Positions 1-9,475 of a stretch of DNA of 34,496 nt are shown piece by piece. The position numbers and the translations under genes were made by a program. Numbering within the stretch: position 1 is the first letter of the stretch; every line of letters begins with the position of its first letter. Under the pieces are notes generated by a model. The model was not told the origin of the DNA. It saw only the letters and a list, made by a program, of their open reading frames with translations, and searched no databases. The stretch lies in assembly GCA_023130895.1 (NCBI GenBank), contig JAGMAI010000055.1, positions 1 to 34,496 on the forward strand, given 5' to 3'. This DNA is from Thermoplasmata archaeon (lineage in GTDB: Archaea > Thermoplasmatota > Thermoplasmata > RBG-16-68-12 > JAGMCJ01).

Positions 1-3000
1 CCGAGAAGCTCAAGGGTGATCCGAGCGGGAAAGCTGACAGACCTCATCTTCAACGGAGGGAAGTCCAAGCGGCCCGCCAAGTACACGAGGGTGTCCCTGA
101 TATTCGACAACAAGGACAGGGTATTCCCCGTCGACGCGGACGAGGTGAAGCTCACGAGGTACGTGAACCGCTCGCCTTCCGTGGAGGGAGGCTATAATTC
201 ATATTTCTACATCAACGACAAGCGGTCCAAGCTATCCGAGTTCGATTCCCTGCTCGCACATGCCAGGATAAGCGCGGACGGCTACAACATCGTCCAGCAG
301 GGGGATATCGCCAACATCGTTCAGATGGGCAACGTGGACAGAAGGAAGGTCCTGGACTCCATGGCTGGCATCTCGAAGTACGACGAGGACATCGAGAAGG
401 CCTACAAGAAGAGAGCGGACGTGGAGGAGAACGTGTCGAGGATCGAGATAATACTGGGCGAGATCAAGAAACAGATCCGCCAGCTCGGAAGTGACAGGTC
501 AGGCGCCCTCAAGTACAAGGAGATCAAGGACACGATGGACCTCGCCAACAAGCAGGTTGTCTTCAAGAACAAGGAGATGCTCGAGCATCAGGTCGTCGGC
601 ACGCTGAAGCAGATCGAGAAGTTCGAGTCCGAGAAGGAGAACCTGCTGAAAAGGAGGCAGGAGCTCTCCCAGCGGCTGGAGGAGTCCAGGCTGGAGCTGG
701 AGGACCACGAGAACAAGATGGTCGAGAAGGGCGGGGACGAAGTAAGGAAGCTCAAGCAGAGCATCGACGAACTCAGGATAGAAAGAGCCCGAGCGGAGGA
801 TGGCGCTGAGAACGCGGAGGAAGCCATCACAAAGACCACGGCTGAGATCCGGAACCTCAAGGAAGAGATGAAGAAGGTCGAGGGAGAGCTGGAGAAGCTC
901 TCGGAGGCGCTCCAGGAGACCGGGAAGCGTCTGCGCTCGAGGGAGAAGGAACTAAAGAAGAAGAGCGAGCGGATAGAGGAGTCCGAGCAGGCCGTCACGA
1001 GGTCCGATGCGAGCGCGCTGAAGCTGCAGAAGAACATCATTTCGATGAACAAGCATGTGCACGACTCGGAGGAAGAGCTCCACAAGGTCAAGCTCCAGGA
1101 TGACAGGCTCGAAGCGATGACAGAGAGGAAGAACGAGGAGGTCGCCCAGCTGGAGGAGTCCCAAAAGACAGCGGATTTCGAGCTGAAGGACTCCACCTGG
1201 CAGCTCAAGGAGGCGAACAAGGGCGAGAGGGCGAAGACAAAGAACCTCGACAAGCTGCACAGCGAGCTGGACAGGCTAAGAAAGGATGAGCGGGAACTCG
1301 TCCGGAAGGAAACGGAGCTGGAGGACGCTGTCAAGAGGCTCACCAGGGACTACAACCAGCTCAAGGCGGAGGCCCAGGCCGCAGAGGACGTGCAGAAGGG
1401 ATACACAAGGGCGGTCAGAGCCGTCCTGGAGACCCGGGACAAGGGGAAGATCAAGGGAATCCACGGCACCATCGCTCATCTCGCGAAGGTCGACCCGAAG
1501 TACGAGGTCGCGCTGAACGTCGCGGCCGGAGCGAGGATGCAGGCCATCGTCGTGGAGGATGACTCCGTTGCCGCGAAGGCCATAGAGTTCCTGAGATCCA
1601 AGCGGATCGGGCGGGCAATCTTCCTGCCCCTGAACAAGATGGTGACGAGGAGACCCCGTGGAAAGGCCCTCCTGGCCTCGAAGGAATCTCTCGGCTTTGC
1701 GATCAACCTCGTTGAATTCGACCAGGAATACGAGGCCGCCTTTTCGTATGTGTTCGGGGACACGCTCATAGTGGAGGACCTCGGGTCCGCTAGGAAGCTG
1801 ATGGGCGGCGTGAGGATCACGACGCTTGACGGAGAGCTGATCGAAGCAAGCGGGGCCATGATCGGCGGACAGATCGAGAGGGCCATCATCAAGTTCGGGT
1901 CACCGGACAAGGGAGAGATTGACAAGGTCTCCAAGGAGCTCCGAAGGGCCACGAAGAAGGCGGACGAGACAAGGAAGGAGATCGGGACTATCAGAGACCA
2001 GATCAAGACCGCGGAGGATGGCCTGAGCGACGCGAGAGAAGGGTCGGAGTCGTCCACATTCAAACTGTCCACGCTGAAGGCCAAGATCAAGGATTTCAAG
2101 AAGAAGTCCAGGTCCCTTTCGGAGAAGGTCGAGGAAGCCCTTTCGGACCTGGAGGAGCTGAGCAACAGCAGGGCAACGGCCGCCAAGGAGATCTCCGATT
2201 TGGAAAAGACCATCAGGTCCATGAAGGACGAGAGAGAGGGTGTGAAGAGGAGGCTCGAGAAGTCCACACCGGAGGCCCTTTCCAAGGAGCTCAGGTCCCT
2301 CGAGAAGGAGAGGAGCGGCCTTCGAGAAGAGATCAACGCCCTCGAGTCGAAGAGGGAGACCGTCAAGACGCAGATCGCAGTGATCGACGACAGAAAGAAA
2401 GAGATGACGGAAAGGCTCGAGTTCATGGAGACGTTCATCGAGGAGAACTCCCAGAAGTCAAAGGAGATGGAAAAGAAGAAGAGAGAGTCCAAGGAGAAGC
2501 TCCTCGCCTTGGAGAAGGTCGAGCAGTCGATGGGAGAGGAGCTTAAAGAGATCCGGGACCGCCGGGACGAGGCCTACAGGGAGAAGACGAGGCTCGAGAA
2601 CGAGATCGACAAGATCATCCACAAGATGGACACGAAGGAGGACTTCCTTCTCGGGCTCCAGCGGGAGCTGGATGTCGGGAAGCAGAACCTCGATGAGGCG
2701 GAGAAGACCCTGGAGGGCTATGAGATCGAGAGCACGGACGACCTCCCATCGGCCAACGATCTCAAGAGGACCATCGAGGAGTGCCAGAAGTCTATCGAGA
2801 CCCTGGGCCCCGTCAACATGAGGGCCCTCGAGGACTACGACAGGCAGAAGGACAGACACCAGGAGCTGAAGGACGAGTTCTCGCAGCTCGAGAAGCAGAG
2901 GAAGAACCTCCTCGGTCTGGTCGACGATCTGAACTCCAGGAAGAAGGACGGGCTCATGAAGGTCTTCACCGCGATCAACGAGAACTTCAGGCAGATACAC

Positions 3001-3441
3001 AAGGAGCTCTCGGATGGAGGCGAGGCAGAGCTTGTCCTGGAGAACGAGAAGAACCCCTTCGAGGGCGGACTCCTGATCAAGGCGAGACCGAGGCACAAGA
3101 AGCTCCTCAGGCTGGAAGCGCTCTCGGGCGGCGAGAAGAGCCTGGTCTCGATGGCATTCATCTTCGCACTTCAGCAGTACGACCCGTCCCCGTTCTACTT
3201 CTTGGACGAGGTCGATCAGAACCTGGACGCGGTCAACGCGGAGAAGATAGCCCGGGCGATCAAGGAGCACTCCGCTGTCGCCCAGTTCATCCAGATATCG
3301 CTCAGAAAGGTCACGCTGAAGGAATCGGACAATATCGTGGGCGTCACGATGCAAGACGAGGGAGTCTCCAACGTAGTGATGGAGGTCGGCATAAGGGAGA
3401 CCCCGGAACCCGAGCCCCCCACGGTGGAGGTGACGCCGTGA
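1..3441 (+). CDS. smc: Chromosome segregation ATPase SMC (5' end cut by window edge)
   Basis: The reading frame is open from base 1, so the N-terminal Walker A head lies outside the window; the GTG at 16 is internal. About 1146 residues remain. The visible N-terminal piece RAGKLTDLIFNG is typical of the SMC head just after the P-loop. Long heptad-rich coiled coils (about residues 130-460 and 640-980) flank a hinge (about 470-640, ending near a DGELIEASGAMIGG motif). The C-terminal head has the ABC signature LSGGEKS (about residue 1041) and Walker B with the catalytic glutamate, FYFLDEVDQNLD (about 1065). SMC dimers use ATP to organise and segregate chromosomes together with kleisin ScpA and ScpB, both encoded directly downstream; the scpA GTG overlaps this stop codon. 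Family assignment is secure; only the start is missing. Confidence 0.97.
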   Translation, partial: PRSSRVIRAGKLTDLIFNGGKSKRPAKYTRVSLIFDNKDRVFPVDADEVKLTRYVNRSPSVEGGYNSYFYINDKRSKLSEFDSLLAHARISADGYNIVQQGDIANIVQMGNVDRRKVLDSMAGISKYDEDIEKAYKKRADVEENVSRIEIILGEIKKQIRQLGSDRSGALKYKEIKDTMDLANKQVVFKNKEMLEHQVVGTLKQIEKFESEKENLLKRRQELSQRLEESRLELEDHENKMVEKGGDEVRKLKQSIDELRIERARAEDGAENAEEAITKTTAEIRNLKEEMKKVEGELEKLSEALQETGKRLRSREKELKKKSERIEESEQAVTRSDASALKLQKNIISMNKHVHDSEEELHKVKLQDDRLEAMTERKNEEVAQLEESQKTADFELKDSTWQLKEANKGERAKTKNLDKLHSELDRLRKDERELVRKETELEDAVKRLTRDYNQLKAEAQAAEDVQKGYTRAVRAVLETRDKGKIKGIHGTIAHLAKVDPKYEVALNVAAGARMQAIVVEDDSVAAKAIEFLRSKRIGRAIFLPLNKMVTRRPRGKALLASKESLGFAINLVEFDQEYEAAFSYVFGDTLIVEDLGSARKLMGGVRITTLDGELIEASGAMIGGQIERAIIKFGSPDKGEIDKVSKELRRATKKADETRKEIGTIRDQIKTAEDGLSDAREGSESSTFKLSTLKAKIKDFKKKSRSLSEKVEEALSDLEELSNSRATAAKEISDLEKTIRSMKDEREGVKRRLEKSTPEALSKELRSLEKERSGLREEINALESKRETVKTQIAVIDDRKKEMTERLEFMETFIEENSQKSKEMEKKKRESKEKLLALEKVEQSMGEELKEIRDRRDEAYREKTRLENEIDKIIHKMDTKEDFLLGLQRELDVGKQNLDEAEKTLEGYEIESTDDLPSANDLKRTIEECQKSIETLGPVNMRALEDYDRQKDRHQELKDEFSQLEKQRKNLLGLVDDLNSRKKDGLMKVFTAINENFRQIHKELSDGGEAELVLENEKNPFEGGLLIKARPRHKKLLRLEALSGGEKSLVSMAFIFALQQYDPSPFYFLDEVDQNLDAVNAEKIARAIKEHSAVAQFIQISLRKVTLKESDNIVGVTMQDEGVSNVVMEVGIRETPEPEPPTVEVTP

Positions 3442-4355
3442 AGGAGAGCTACGAGGCGGTCCTCAACCACCTGCTCTTTCACAAGGCGCTGATCTCCGAG
3501 CAAGAAAACGGTGAAAGGATAACCGAGTACTTGCAGATGATCGAAGAGATAAACAAGGGGATGCACATCGCGTGCAGGGACCCCATGGAGAAGAGCCTCG
3601 CAGCGGCCTTCGAGCTTGTCATCGAGAGCAAGTTCGATCCGTGGGACATAAACCTGGTGGAGTTCACGAAGATGTACTTGAAGAAGGTCAAGCTGGACGG
3701 GGACGTGAATTTCGTGGTGGCGGGCCGCTTGATTCTCATGGCATGGTCCATCCTCAAGCTCCAAAGCGACGAGGTCCTAGAGGACGCTACGCCGCAACTT
3801 CCCGCTGAAGAGTGCTTCTTCTCGGATTGGGACATCCCGCTGGAGTTCTATCAGGCGCCCGAGGACCTTGACTACACCAACGTGATAATGCACACGGGCA
3901 TGAACCCGCTCAAGCAGGCGGTCAGAAGGCAGCCGGAGAGGAAGGTCACCCTGATCGAGCTCGTCGATGCCTTCGATGAGGCGAGAAAGGAGTCCGAGTA
4001 CAGGGCCAGGATCGAATCCCTCAGAGTGGCGAGCACGGAGCAGAGGGACGTGGAGTTCCACTCAAGGGTTCACAAGGAGAATCTGAGCGAGGACATGGTA
4101 GCGACATGGTCGCGAATCCGACAGTTCAACGGCGAGGCGATCCCCCTTCACAACCTATGGGACAACGACGTCTGGGACCGCGTGACGGTGTTCGTATCGG
4201 TGCTCTTCCTCTGCATGATGAACAAAGTGAAACTATGGCAGCGGAGAATGCCGCACGGCGAGATATTCGTGAAGACCCTGGTTGGAGAGGAATTGTTGAC
4301 CCAGGAGGATGTCGCAGAGACCCTCGAAGTGGACAAACTGGCGGTGATGAATTGA
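3438..4355 (+). CDS. scpA: Segregation and condensation protein ScpA (kleisin)
   Basis: A 305-residue kleisin that should bridge the two SMC heads in the condensin complex. The GTG start at 3438 overlaps the smc TGA (GTGA), and the protein begins MKESYEAVLNHLLFHKALIS. The frame is open much further upstream, but that part lies inside smc and is not expected to be coding. The N-terminal half carries the ScpA motif FDPWDINLVEFTKMYL, which in this family belongs to the SMC-neck binding domain. The centre is acidic and looks like a flexible linker. The C-terminal part, from about residue 240, resembles the winged helix that binds the SMC cap (VTVFVSVLFLCMMNKVKLWQ). It is translationally coupled at both ends, since the scpB TTG overlaps its stop codon. 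Function rests on family resemblance plus operon context. Confidence 0.93.
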   Translation: MKESYEAVLNHLLFHKALISEQENGERITEYLQMIEEINKGMHIACRDPMEKSLAAAFELVIESKFDPWDINLVEFTKMYLKKVKLDGDVNFVVAGRLILMAWSILKLQSDEVLEDATPQLPAEECFFSDWDIPLEFYQAPEDLDYTNVIMHTGMNPLKQAVRRQPERKVTLIELVDAFDEARKESEYRARIESLRVASTEQRDVEFHSRVHKENLSEDMVATWSRIRQFNGEAIPLHNLWDNDVWDRVTVFVSVLFLCMMNKVKLWQRRMPHGEIFVKTLVGEELLTQEDVAETLEVDKLAVMN

Positions 4356-4852
4356 AGGCGAAAGGCGTCGTTGAGGCTGCTCTCTTCTCATCGTCCCACC
4401 CGCTCAGGATAGCCGAGATCTCGGACAGAACTGGCCTGAGCAAGGACGTGGTCAGGAGGTCCCTTGATGACCTGAGAAGGAGATACAACAGTGGCGAGAG
4501 CGCCATAGAGATAAGCAGGATAGGTCAGAGCTACATCATGAAGGTGAAGGAGGGGTACTCGGATGAGGTGCTGGAGTTCTCCGAATCGCATATCGGCCGC
4601 GACGTGCTCAAAACGGCCTCGTTGATAGCATATCATCAACCGATCATGCAGAGCGACCTGAAGATCCTCGTGGGAGGCAAGGTCTACGACCATGTGAAGG
4701 CTCTCAGGGACCTGGGGCTCATCATCACAAGAAGGAGGGGCCCCACATACGAGCTCGTAACCAGTGGGGCGTTCTCGGAATACTTCGGATTACCATCTAG
4801 CAACAGAGAAATCGTGAAGAAGGTGATGGCAGAGAGGATAGGAATACAGTAA
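4352..4852 (+). CDS. scpB: Segregation and condensation protein ScpB
   Basis: A 166-residue winged-helix protein, the third subunit of SMC-ScpAB. I chose the TTG at 4352, which overlaps the scpA TGA (TTGA). It is preceded by a full GGTGAT ribosome binding site at 4343-4348, and no ATG or GTG in frame fits better. The protein begins MKAKGVVEAALFSSSHPLRI, matching the usual ScpB opening of a short helix followed by AALFaSs.PL. A second helix-turn-helix region is visible around LIAYHQPIMQSDLKILVGGKVYDHV and LRDLGLIITRR, the typical ScpB pattern of 'iaY.qPi....i..irG....v...L...glI'. The family usually runs about 170-200 residues, so this is complete but short. It ends the operon, and a new promoter follows. 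Confidence 0.93.
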   Translation: MKAKGVVEAALFSSSHPLRIAEISDRTGLSKDVVRRSLDDLRRRYNSGESAIEISRIGQSYIMKVKEGYSDEVLEFSESHIGRDVLKTASLIAYHQPIMQSDLKILVGGKVYDHVKALRDLGLIITRRRGPTYELVTSGAFSEYFGLPSSNREIVKKVMAERIGIQ

Positions 4853-4897
4853 GCCAAATAGAGTGGTCAAATCATGTGGACGGGTGAGTGTCGTTGA

Positions 4898-4906
4898 ATT
4901 TAAATA
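4898..4906 (+). promoter_or_regulatory. TATA box for the repeat/RING-like protein
   Basis: The sequence ATTTAAATA fits an archaeal TATA box. Transcription would start near 4928, giving a leader of about 60 bases before the ATG at 4988. The leader contains a five-codon upstream ORF (ATG 4947, stop at 4962-4964). A second weaker A/T element, AGTTAAATC, lies at 4921-4929. Position and composition are the only evidence. Confidence 0.5.
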
Positions 4907-4987
4907 GAGGCAGGGTCATAAGTTAAATCTAACGACTGGAAGCTTGATGGAGCACAGCGTATAGCACACTGACTGCGGAGCCTAAGC

Positions 4988-7900
4988 ATGAGTTATCTCA
5001 AACACATCCAGCTATCAAAGCAGCTGGAAGAACGAGCGAAAGAGGCGACCAAGTTCCGACAGCTCGCAGAGAAGGAGCTTGAGGAAGCCAAGAAGGGAAT
5101 CGAAGAGGCCAAGAAGATAGACGCCAACATCGCCGAATCGGAAGCCACTTTTTCTGAGGCAGATGATGCTAAAAGGGGCAAGGACTACAAGCTTGCCCTG
5201 GAGAAGGCCACCGAATCGAAGCAGAAGGCATTGAAAGCGTATCAGGAACGTGTCAAGACAATCGTGGATTCGAGCCTCGTCCTCCTGAAGATGGCCAAGG
5301 ACATAGGGGCGGATACATCATCTGCCGACAGCTTGGCGAAGAGCGCTGGCGAGGCTCTTTCGCAGGATGACCTCGAGAAGTCCATAGAGTTCGCCCAAAA
5401 GAGCTGGGAGAAATCGGAGAAGATACTTCACGAGCACCTGTCAAGTTCGTTCTCGACCGCTCAGTCGATGATCGTTGCCGCCAAGAAGCAGGAGAAGGAC
5501 ACCTCTGTGGCGGAGGACCTCCTGTCGCGTGCAAGGAGCGCTGTGGAAGACCAGGATTACCAGACCGCCATGGACTACATGAACGAGTGTATGGAATCGG
5601 TCAGCTCGGAACTCAGCCAGGACATAAACGGGATGCTTGAGGATGCCCGGGCCATGATAGACGTCTCCAAGGAGATCGGGGAAGACACATCCAAGGTGGA
5701 TGGCATAGTCGAAAGAGCAAGGGCGGAACTCGAGAACAAGGATTTCGAAGGGTCCCTGAACTCCTCCAAGCAGGCGAGAGCGGAGGCGGAGAAGCTCCTC
5801 CACAGAAGCGTCGAGAACGGAATGGACACGGTCGAAAAAGCCATAGCCAAGGCCGAGAGAATCAAGGCGGACACGAGCAAGACGAAGACGCTCCTGTCCG
5901 AGACCAGGGATTCGCTGAAGGGTGGCAACTACAAGGAATCCGTGGTGCTCATCAAGAAGGCCTTGGAGAGCATCGAGAATGCTCAGTTCCAGACCGTACT
6001 CGAGACCATTTCCAGATCCAGATCCAAGTTCGTCACAGCGAGAGACATCGGCGCCGACCTTGGCAAGGCGATGGAACTACTGAACGCCTCAAGGGAATCG
6101 CTGAAGAAGGGCGATTTCGAGAGCGCTCTGGAACACGCTCGGAAGGGCGACGAAGAAGTCGACAGGCTTGTGGAGGAGTTCCGATCTGTTGAGAAGGAAG
6201 TATCTCAGCTCCAGGCCGATTTCGCGGAGGCGGAGGGCCTCGGCGTGGACATATCATCGGCGAAGGCTCTCCTCGACAAGGCGAGCCTGGCGCTCAAGAC
6301 GAGGAGCTTCGGGCGCGTGGCGAAACACATGGAGGAGAGCAAGGACGAGCTGGAGAAGGCACAGTACGAGAGGACCATGGAGCTGATCGAGTCCGCCGAG
6401 CTTGGACTCACTCTCGGAGAGCAGATCGGCGCTGACCTCAGCAAAGCGGACATCATCCTGGAAGAGTGCGTCGTCCTGACGAAGTCCAAGGACTACCTCA
6501 AGGCGATAGGGCTGGCAACCGAGTGCAGGGAAGTCACCGATGGGAAGGTCGATGAACACCTCGTGGAGACCATAGAGAGCCTTAGTGCGTCCGTGGATTC
6601 AATCGGCAAGGAGGCGGTCTCGGCCAGGAAGCGGCTGGACAAGGCGGAGAGCGCGCTCGCGATAAAGGACTTCTCGAAGGCCACCGAGCTCGTGACCGAT
6701 GCGCGGGACCTGCTCGAAGAGAAGTTCAAGGAGAAGGGAACTGGTCTCCTCCAGAGCCTCGAGGCCGGAATCGAGATCGGAAAGGTGATGGGTGAGACCA
6801 CTGACGAGCTCGAGACGAGACTTGAGAGCGTCAGGCAATCGATCCAGGAAGGCAAGTTCAACGAGCTCGTGAAGGTGACGGAGGATGTCGCTTCCGAGGT
6901 TTCGGGGCTGACGGACTCCGCCTTCTCATACGTCAAGGAGAAGGTCGTGGAGGCGAGAAAGGCAGGCGTCAGCATAGAAGAGATGAGGAACCTCCTGAAG
7001 AAGGCGAAAATCGCCATGGGGACGGAGGACTACTCCGATGCTTTGGGCCTGCTCGTGGACTGCAATCGGACCGTGGACGTGCATCTCAAGGACCACAAGG
7101 AGACGTACAACGCGATATCCTCCTCAGCCGCACTCGTCGGTGAGGCCAGAAAGAAGAGGATGGATGTCTCGAAGGCACTCAGGATACTTCTCGCGGCGAA
7201 GAAGGCGTTTGAGGGTCATGACTACGAAAAGGCCCTCGACCTCGCTACCAGGAGCAGGAAAGAAGCCGAGAAGCTCATGGTCCTGTACTCATCCGCGGAG
7301 AAGATCGCTGCCGTCAATGAGAGAATCGAGCTCGCTCAGGGATTGGAAATCGACATCGCCGGGATGAACGGGATCGTAGAAGAGGCAAAGGATGCGATAA
7401 AGGAGAAGAGGTACGAAGCGGCCCTTGAACTGGCGAAGAAGAGCTTGTCCGGCGTAGAGGAGCTTCTCAGGGATGGCATACTCGGCGCCATCACATCATC
7501 ACAATCAATTTCAACGGAGTCCCGCGAGATGGGCATTCTTACGGAGGCGGTGGACGACGACCTCACGGAAGCCAGGAAGCTCCTTGACGAGGGCGACTAC
7601 GATGCATCAGCGAAACTGACAGCCCAGGCAAGAGATGCCCTGTCAGACATGCGCGGGAAGCTCGATGAGGCCGCCGAGAGGGTCAAGGAGGCGAGAACCG
7701 CCCTCCAGGAGATCCAGAGCATGAACGTCGAGTCCCCGGAATCCGTGAGACTGCTCGAAAGAGCGGAAAGGGGCATTGAGACGGGGCGATACGAGGACGC
7801 GCTGGAATCTGCAGAGGAGTGCCTCAGGACATTGCAGCTCGAGAGGGACACGTACATCACTGATATGATAAACTCGTTCATCGAGGTCATCAAGAAGTCC

Positions 7901-9475
7901 AAGCAGGAAGGTGTGAACACAAAATCCGCAGAGGAGCTGATCGCGAGGGCCAAGAACCACTTCAGGGACGGGGAGTACAAGGAGTCCATCGAATTCGCGA
8001 TGAAGAGTGAGAGCGAGGTTGAGAGAGTTGGCCTCCAGCAAGACATGGCCAGAAAGGCCATCACGACCGCGAAGAAGAAGATGGACGGTTTCCCAATCAC
8101 GATCCAAGGGGCAGAGGATTTCCTGCGGGAAGCCCAAGGAGCCTTCAACGGTGGTGAATACCCCAAAGCACTCGAACTGAGCTTGAAGAGTGGGGACGTT
8201 TTCCACGAGGCGGTCGAGGCCTATGAGGATGCGAAGAAGTCGTTCGGACTGGCGGAGAAGATGCGCAACACCATCGTTTCAATAGGCGCGGACTCCTCTG
8301 GAATCGAGAAGATGCTGACCGAGGCCAAGTCCGCGCTCGATTCGGGCAACATGAAGGCGGCCAAGGAGGCCTCTAGTCAGTGCCATGAGTGGGCAACGGG
8401 CGTCGGCGAATCCCATCTGCTCCAGATCGCGACCCAGACGTCAGAGGACGTCGACCTTGCCGAGGAGCTTGGCCTGGAGAGCAGTCTGTCGAGACACAAA
8501 TTGGGAGAGGGCAAGGCCCTAATCAAGACCAGGGACTTCGAGACCGCCAAGGACCTCATCGAATCCGCCAGACAGGAGGTCGAGGGCATTCTGTCCGAGG
8601 TCGCCAACCAGGTGATTGCGAATTCCGAGAGCGCTGTGCGGTACGCCAAGAAGATGGGCGCGGATGTCGCCGAGAACGAGGAGATGATTGCATCCGCGAA
8701 GGAGACCCTCGAGCAGGGGAGATACCAGGACGCTCTCGACATGGCCGAGGAAGCGGTCAAGAAGGTCGAGTCCAGCCGAAAACTCGAGAGGGAGTTCATC
8801 GACCTCACGTACAAGGCGGACAGTATCATCGGTTCAGCGAAGAGGTTCGGGATCGACATCAAAGAGGCGGAGAAGCTCCTCCTTCAGGCCTTGGACGCGA
8901 AGAATGTGAACATCGAGGATGCGAAAGAGCATGCACAGCAGGCACTTGACCTGGCAAACGGGGCAATAGACGGTTTCGCCCCTTCGGTGACCGCTGAGAT
9001 AGACATCGAGAAGGCAGATCTGGATGAATGGATGGATGCGACTCTTACCCTCGAGAACAGCGGAAAGACGCTCGCCAGCAATGTCTCCATCCAGATGCTC
9101 GGAGACGCTGAGACTGAGGGGCTTGAGCCCGTCGAAAGCATCAGGGCGGGCGGCTCGGAGAGTCTCAAGTTCAGGCTCAGGATGACGGCACCAGGGACCG
9201 TGCCTCTGGCGATCAAGGTCATCTCTCACAGGGTTTTCGACGATGCTGAGTACATCGAGGAGAGCATCGCCCAGATCGATGTGACCGGAACTCCCGGGAA
9301 GGAGAAGAAGGACATTATCAAGATGGTTGCCGAGAAGGACACGAAGTGCAATCTCTGCCGTGGGAAGATAAAGAAGGGCTTCCCGATGGTCGTCTGTCCT
9401 TGCGGGGAGGAATTCCACGACACGTGCGCGGGAAGAGTCGAGGAATGTCCCGAATGCGGGACGTCCTTCACCTAG
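4988..9475 (+). CDS. Giant helical-repeat protein with Ig-like domain and C-terminal RING-like zinc finger
   Basis: A 1495-residue protein of unknown function with no signal peptide or membrane segment, so probably cytoplasmic. Residues about 1-1325 are a chain of charged helical repeats of roughly 62 residues. Each has a core like IGADTSKAxxLLxxAxxALKxGDYxxALExA, and about twenty copies are recognisable, TPR-like in feel. Residues about 1331-1437 look like an Ig-like/CARDB-like beta domain (TLTLENSGKTLASNVSIQML). The last 45 residues hold eight potential zinc ligands in the order CxxC, CxC, HxxC, CxxC (first Cys at 1454), resembling a RING or related treble-clef finger. The ATG is preceded by GCGGAG. 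The 3' end overlaps convergent hutH by 8 bases. The repeats suggest a scaffold. An E3-like role is only a possibility; the finger could equally be a plain structural zinc module. Confidence 0.85.
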   Translation: MSYLKHIQLSKQLEERAKEATKFRQLAEKELEEAKKGIEEAKKIDANIAESEATFSEADDAKRGKDYKLALEKATESKQKALKAYQERVKTIVDSSLVLLKMAKDIGADTSSADSLAKSAGEALSQDDLEKSIEFAQKSWEKSEKILHEHLSSSFSTAQSMIVAAKKQEKDTSVAEDLLSRARSAVEDQDYQTAMDYMNECMESVSSELSQDINGMLEDARAMIDVSKEIGEDTSKVDGIVERARAELENKDFEGSLNSSKQARAEAEKLLHRSVENGMDTVEKAIAKAERIKADTSKTKTLLSETRDSLKGGNYKESVVLIKKALESIENAQFQTVLETISRSRSKFVTARDIGADLGKAMELLNASRESLKKGDFESALEHARKGDEEVDRLVEEFRSVEKEVSQLQADFAEAEGLGVDISSAKALLDKASLALKTRSFGRVAKHMEESKDELEKAQYERTMELIESAELGLTLGEQIGADLSKADIILEECVVLTKSKDYLKAIGLATECREVTDGKVDEHLVETIESLSASVDSIGKEAVSARKRLDKAESALAIKDFSKATELVTDARDLLEEKFKEKGTGLLQSLEAGIEIGKVMGETTDELETRLESVRQSIQEGKFNELVKVTEDVASEVSGLTDSAFSYVKEKVVEARKAGVSIEEMRNLLKKAKIAMGTEDYSDALGLLVDCNRTVDVHLKDHKETYNAISSSAALVGEARKKRMDVSKALRILLAAKKAFEGHDYEKALDLATRSRKEAEKLMVLYSSAEKIAAVNERIELAQGLEIDIAGMNGIVEEAKDAIKEKRYEAALELAKKSLSGVEELLRDGILGAITSSQSISTESREMGILTEAVDDDLTEARKLLDEGDYDASAKLTAQARDALSDMRGKLDEAAERVKEARTALQEIQSMNVESPESVRLLERAERGIETGRYEDALESAEECLRTLQLERDTYITDMINSFIEVIKKSKQEGVNTKSAEELIARAKNHFRDGEYKESIEFAMKSESEVERVGLQQDMARKAITTAKKKMDGFPITIQGAEDFLREAQGAFNGGEYPKALELSLKSGDVFHEAVEAYEDAKKSFGLAEKMRNTIVSIGADSSGIEKMLTEAKSALDSGNMKAAKEASSQCHEWATGVGESHLLQIATQTSEDVDLAEELGLESSLSRHKLGEGKALIKTRDFETAKDLIESARQEVEGILSEVANQVIANSESAVRYAKKMGADVAENEEMIASAKETLEQGRYQDALDMAEEAVKKVESSRKLEREFIDLTYKADSIIGSAKRFGIDIKEAEKLLLQALDAKNVNIEDAKEHAQQALDLANGAIDGFAPSVTAEIDIEKADLDEWMDATLTLENSGKTLASNVSIQMLGDAETEGLEPVESIRAGGSESLKFRLRMTAPGTVPLAIKVISHRVFDDAEYIEESIAQIDVTGTPGKEKKDIIKMVAEKDTKCNLCRGKIKKGFPMVVCPCGEEFHDTCAGRVEECPECGTSFT

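Noticed and set aside
1476-2492. Serine-rich open frame on the minus strand inside smc
   Set aside because: Composition is the complement of coiled-coil Lys/Glu codons; smc itself is unmistakable.
2781-3437. Upstream extension of scpA inside smc
   Set aside because: Arg/Gly/Glu-rich translation unlike any kleisin; GTG 3438 gives a family-like start coupled to the smc stop.
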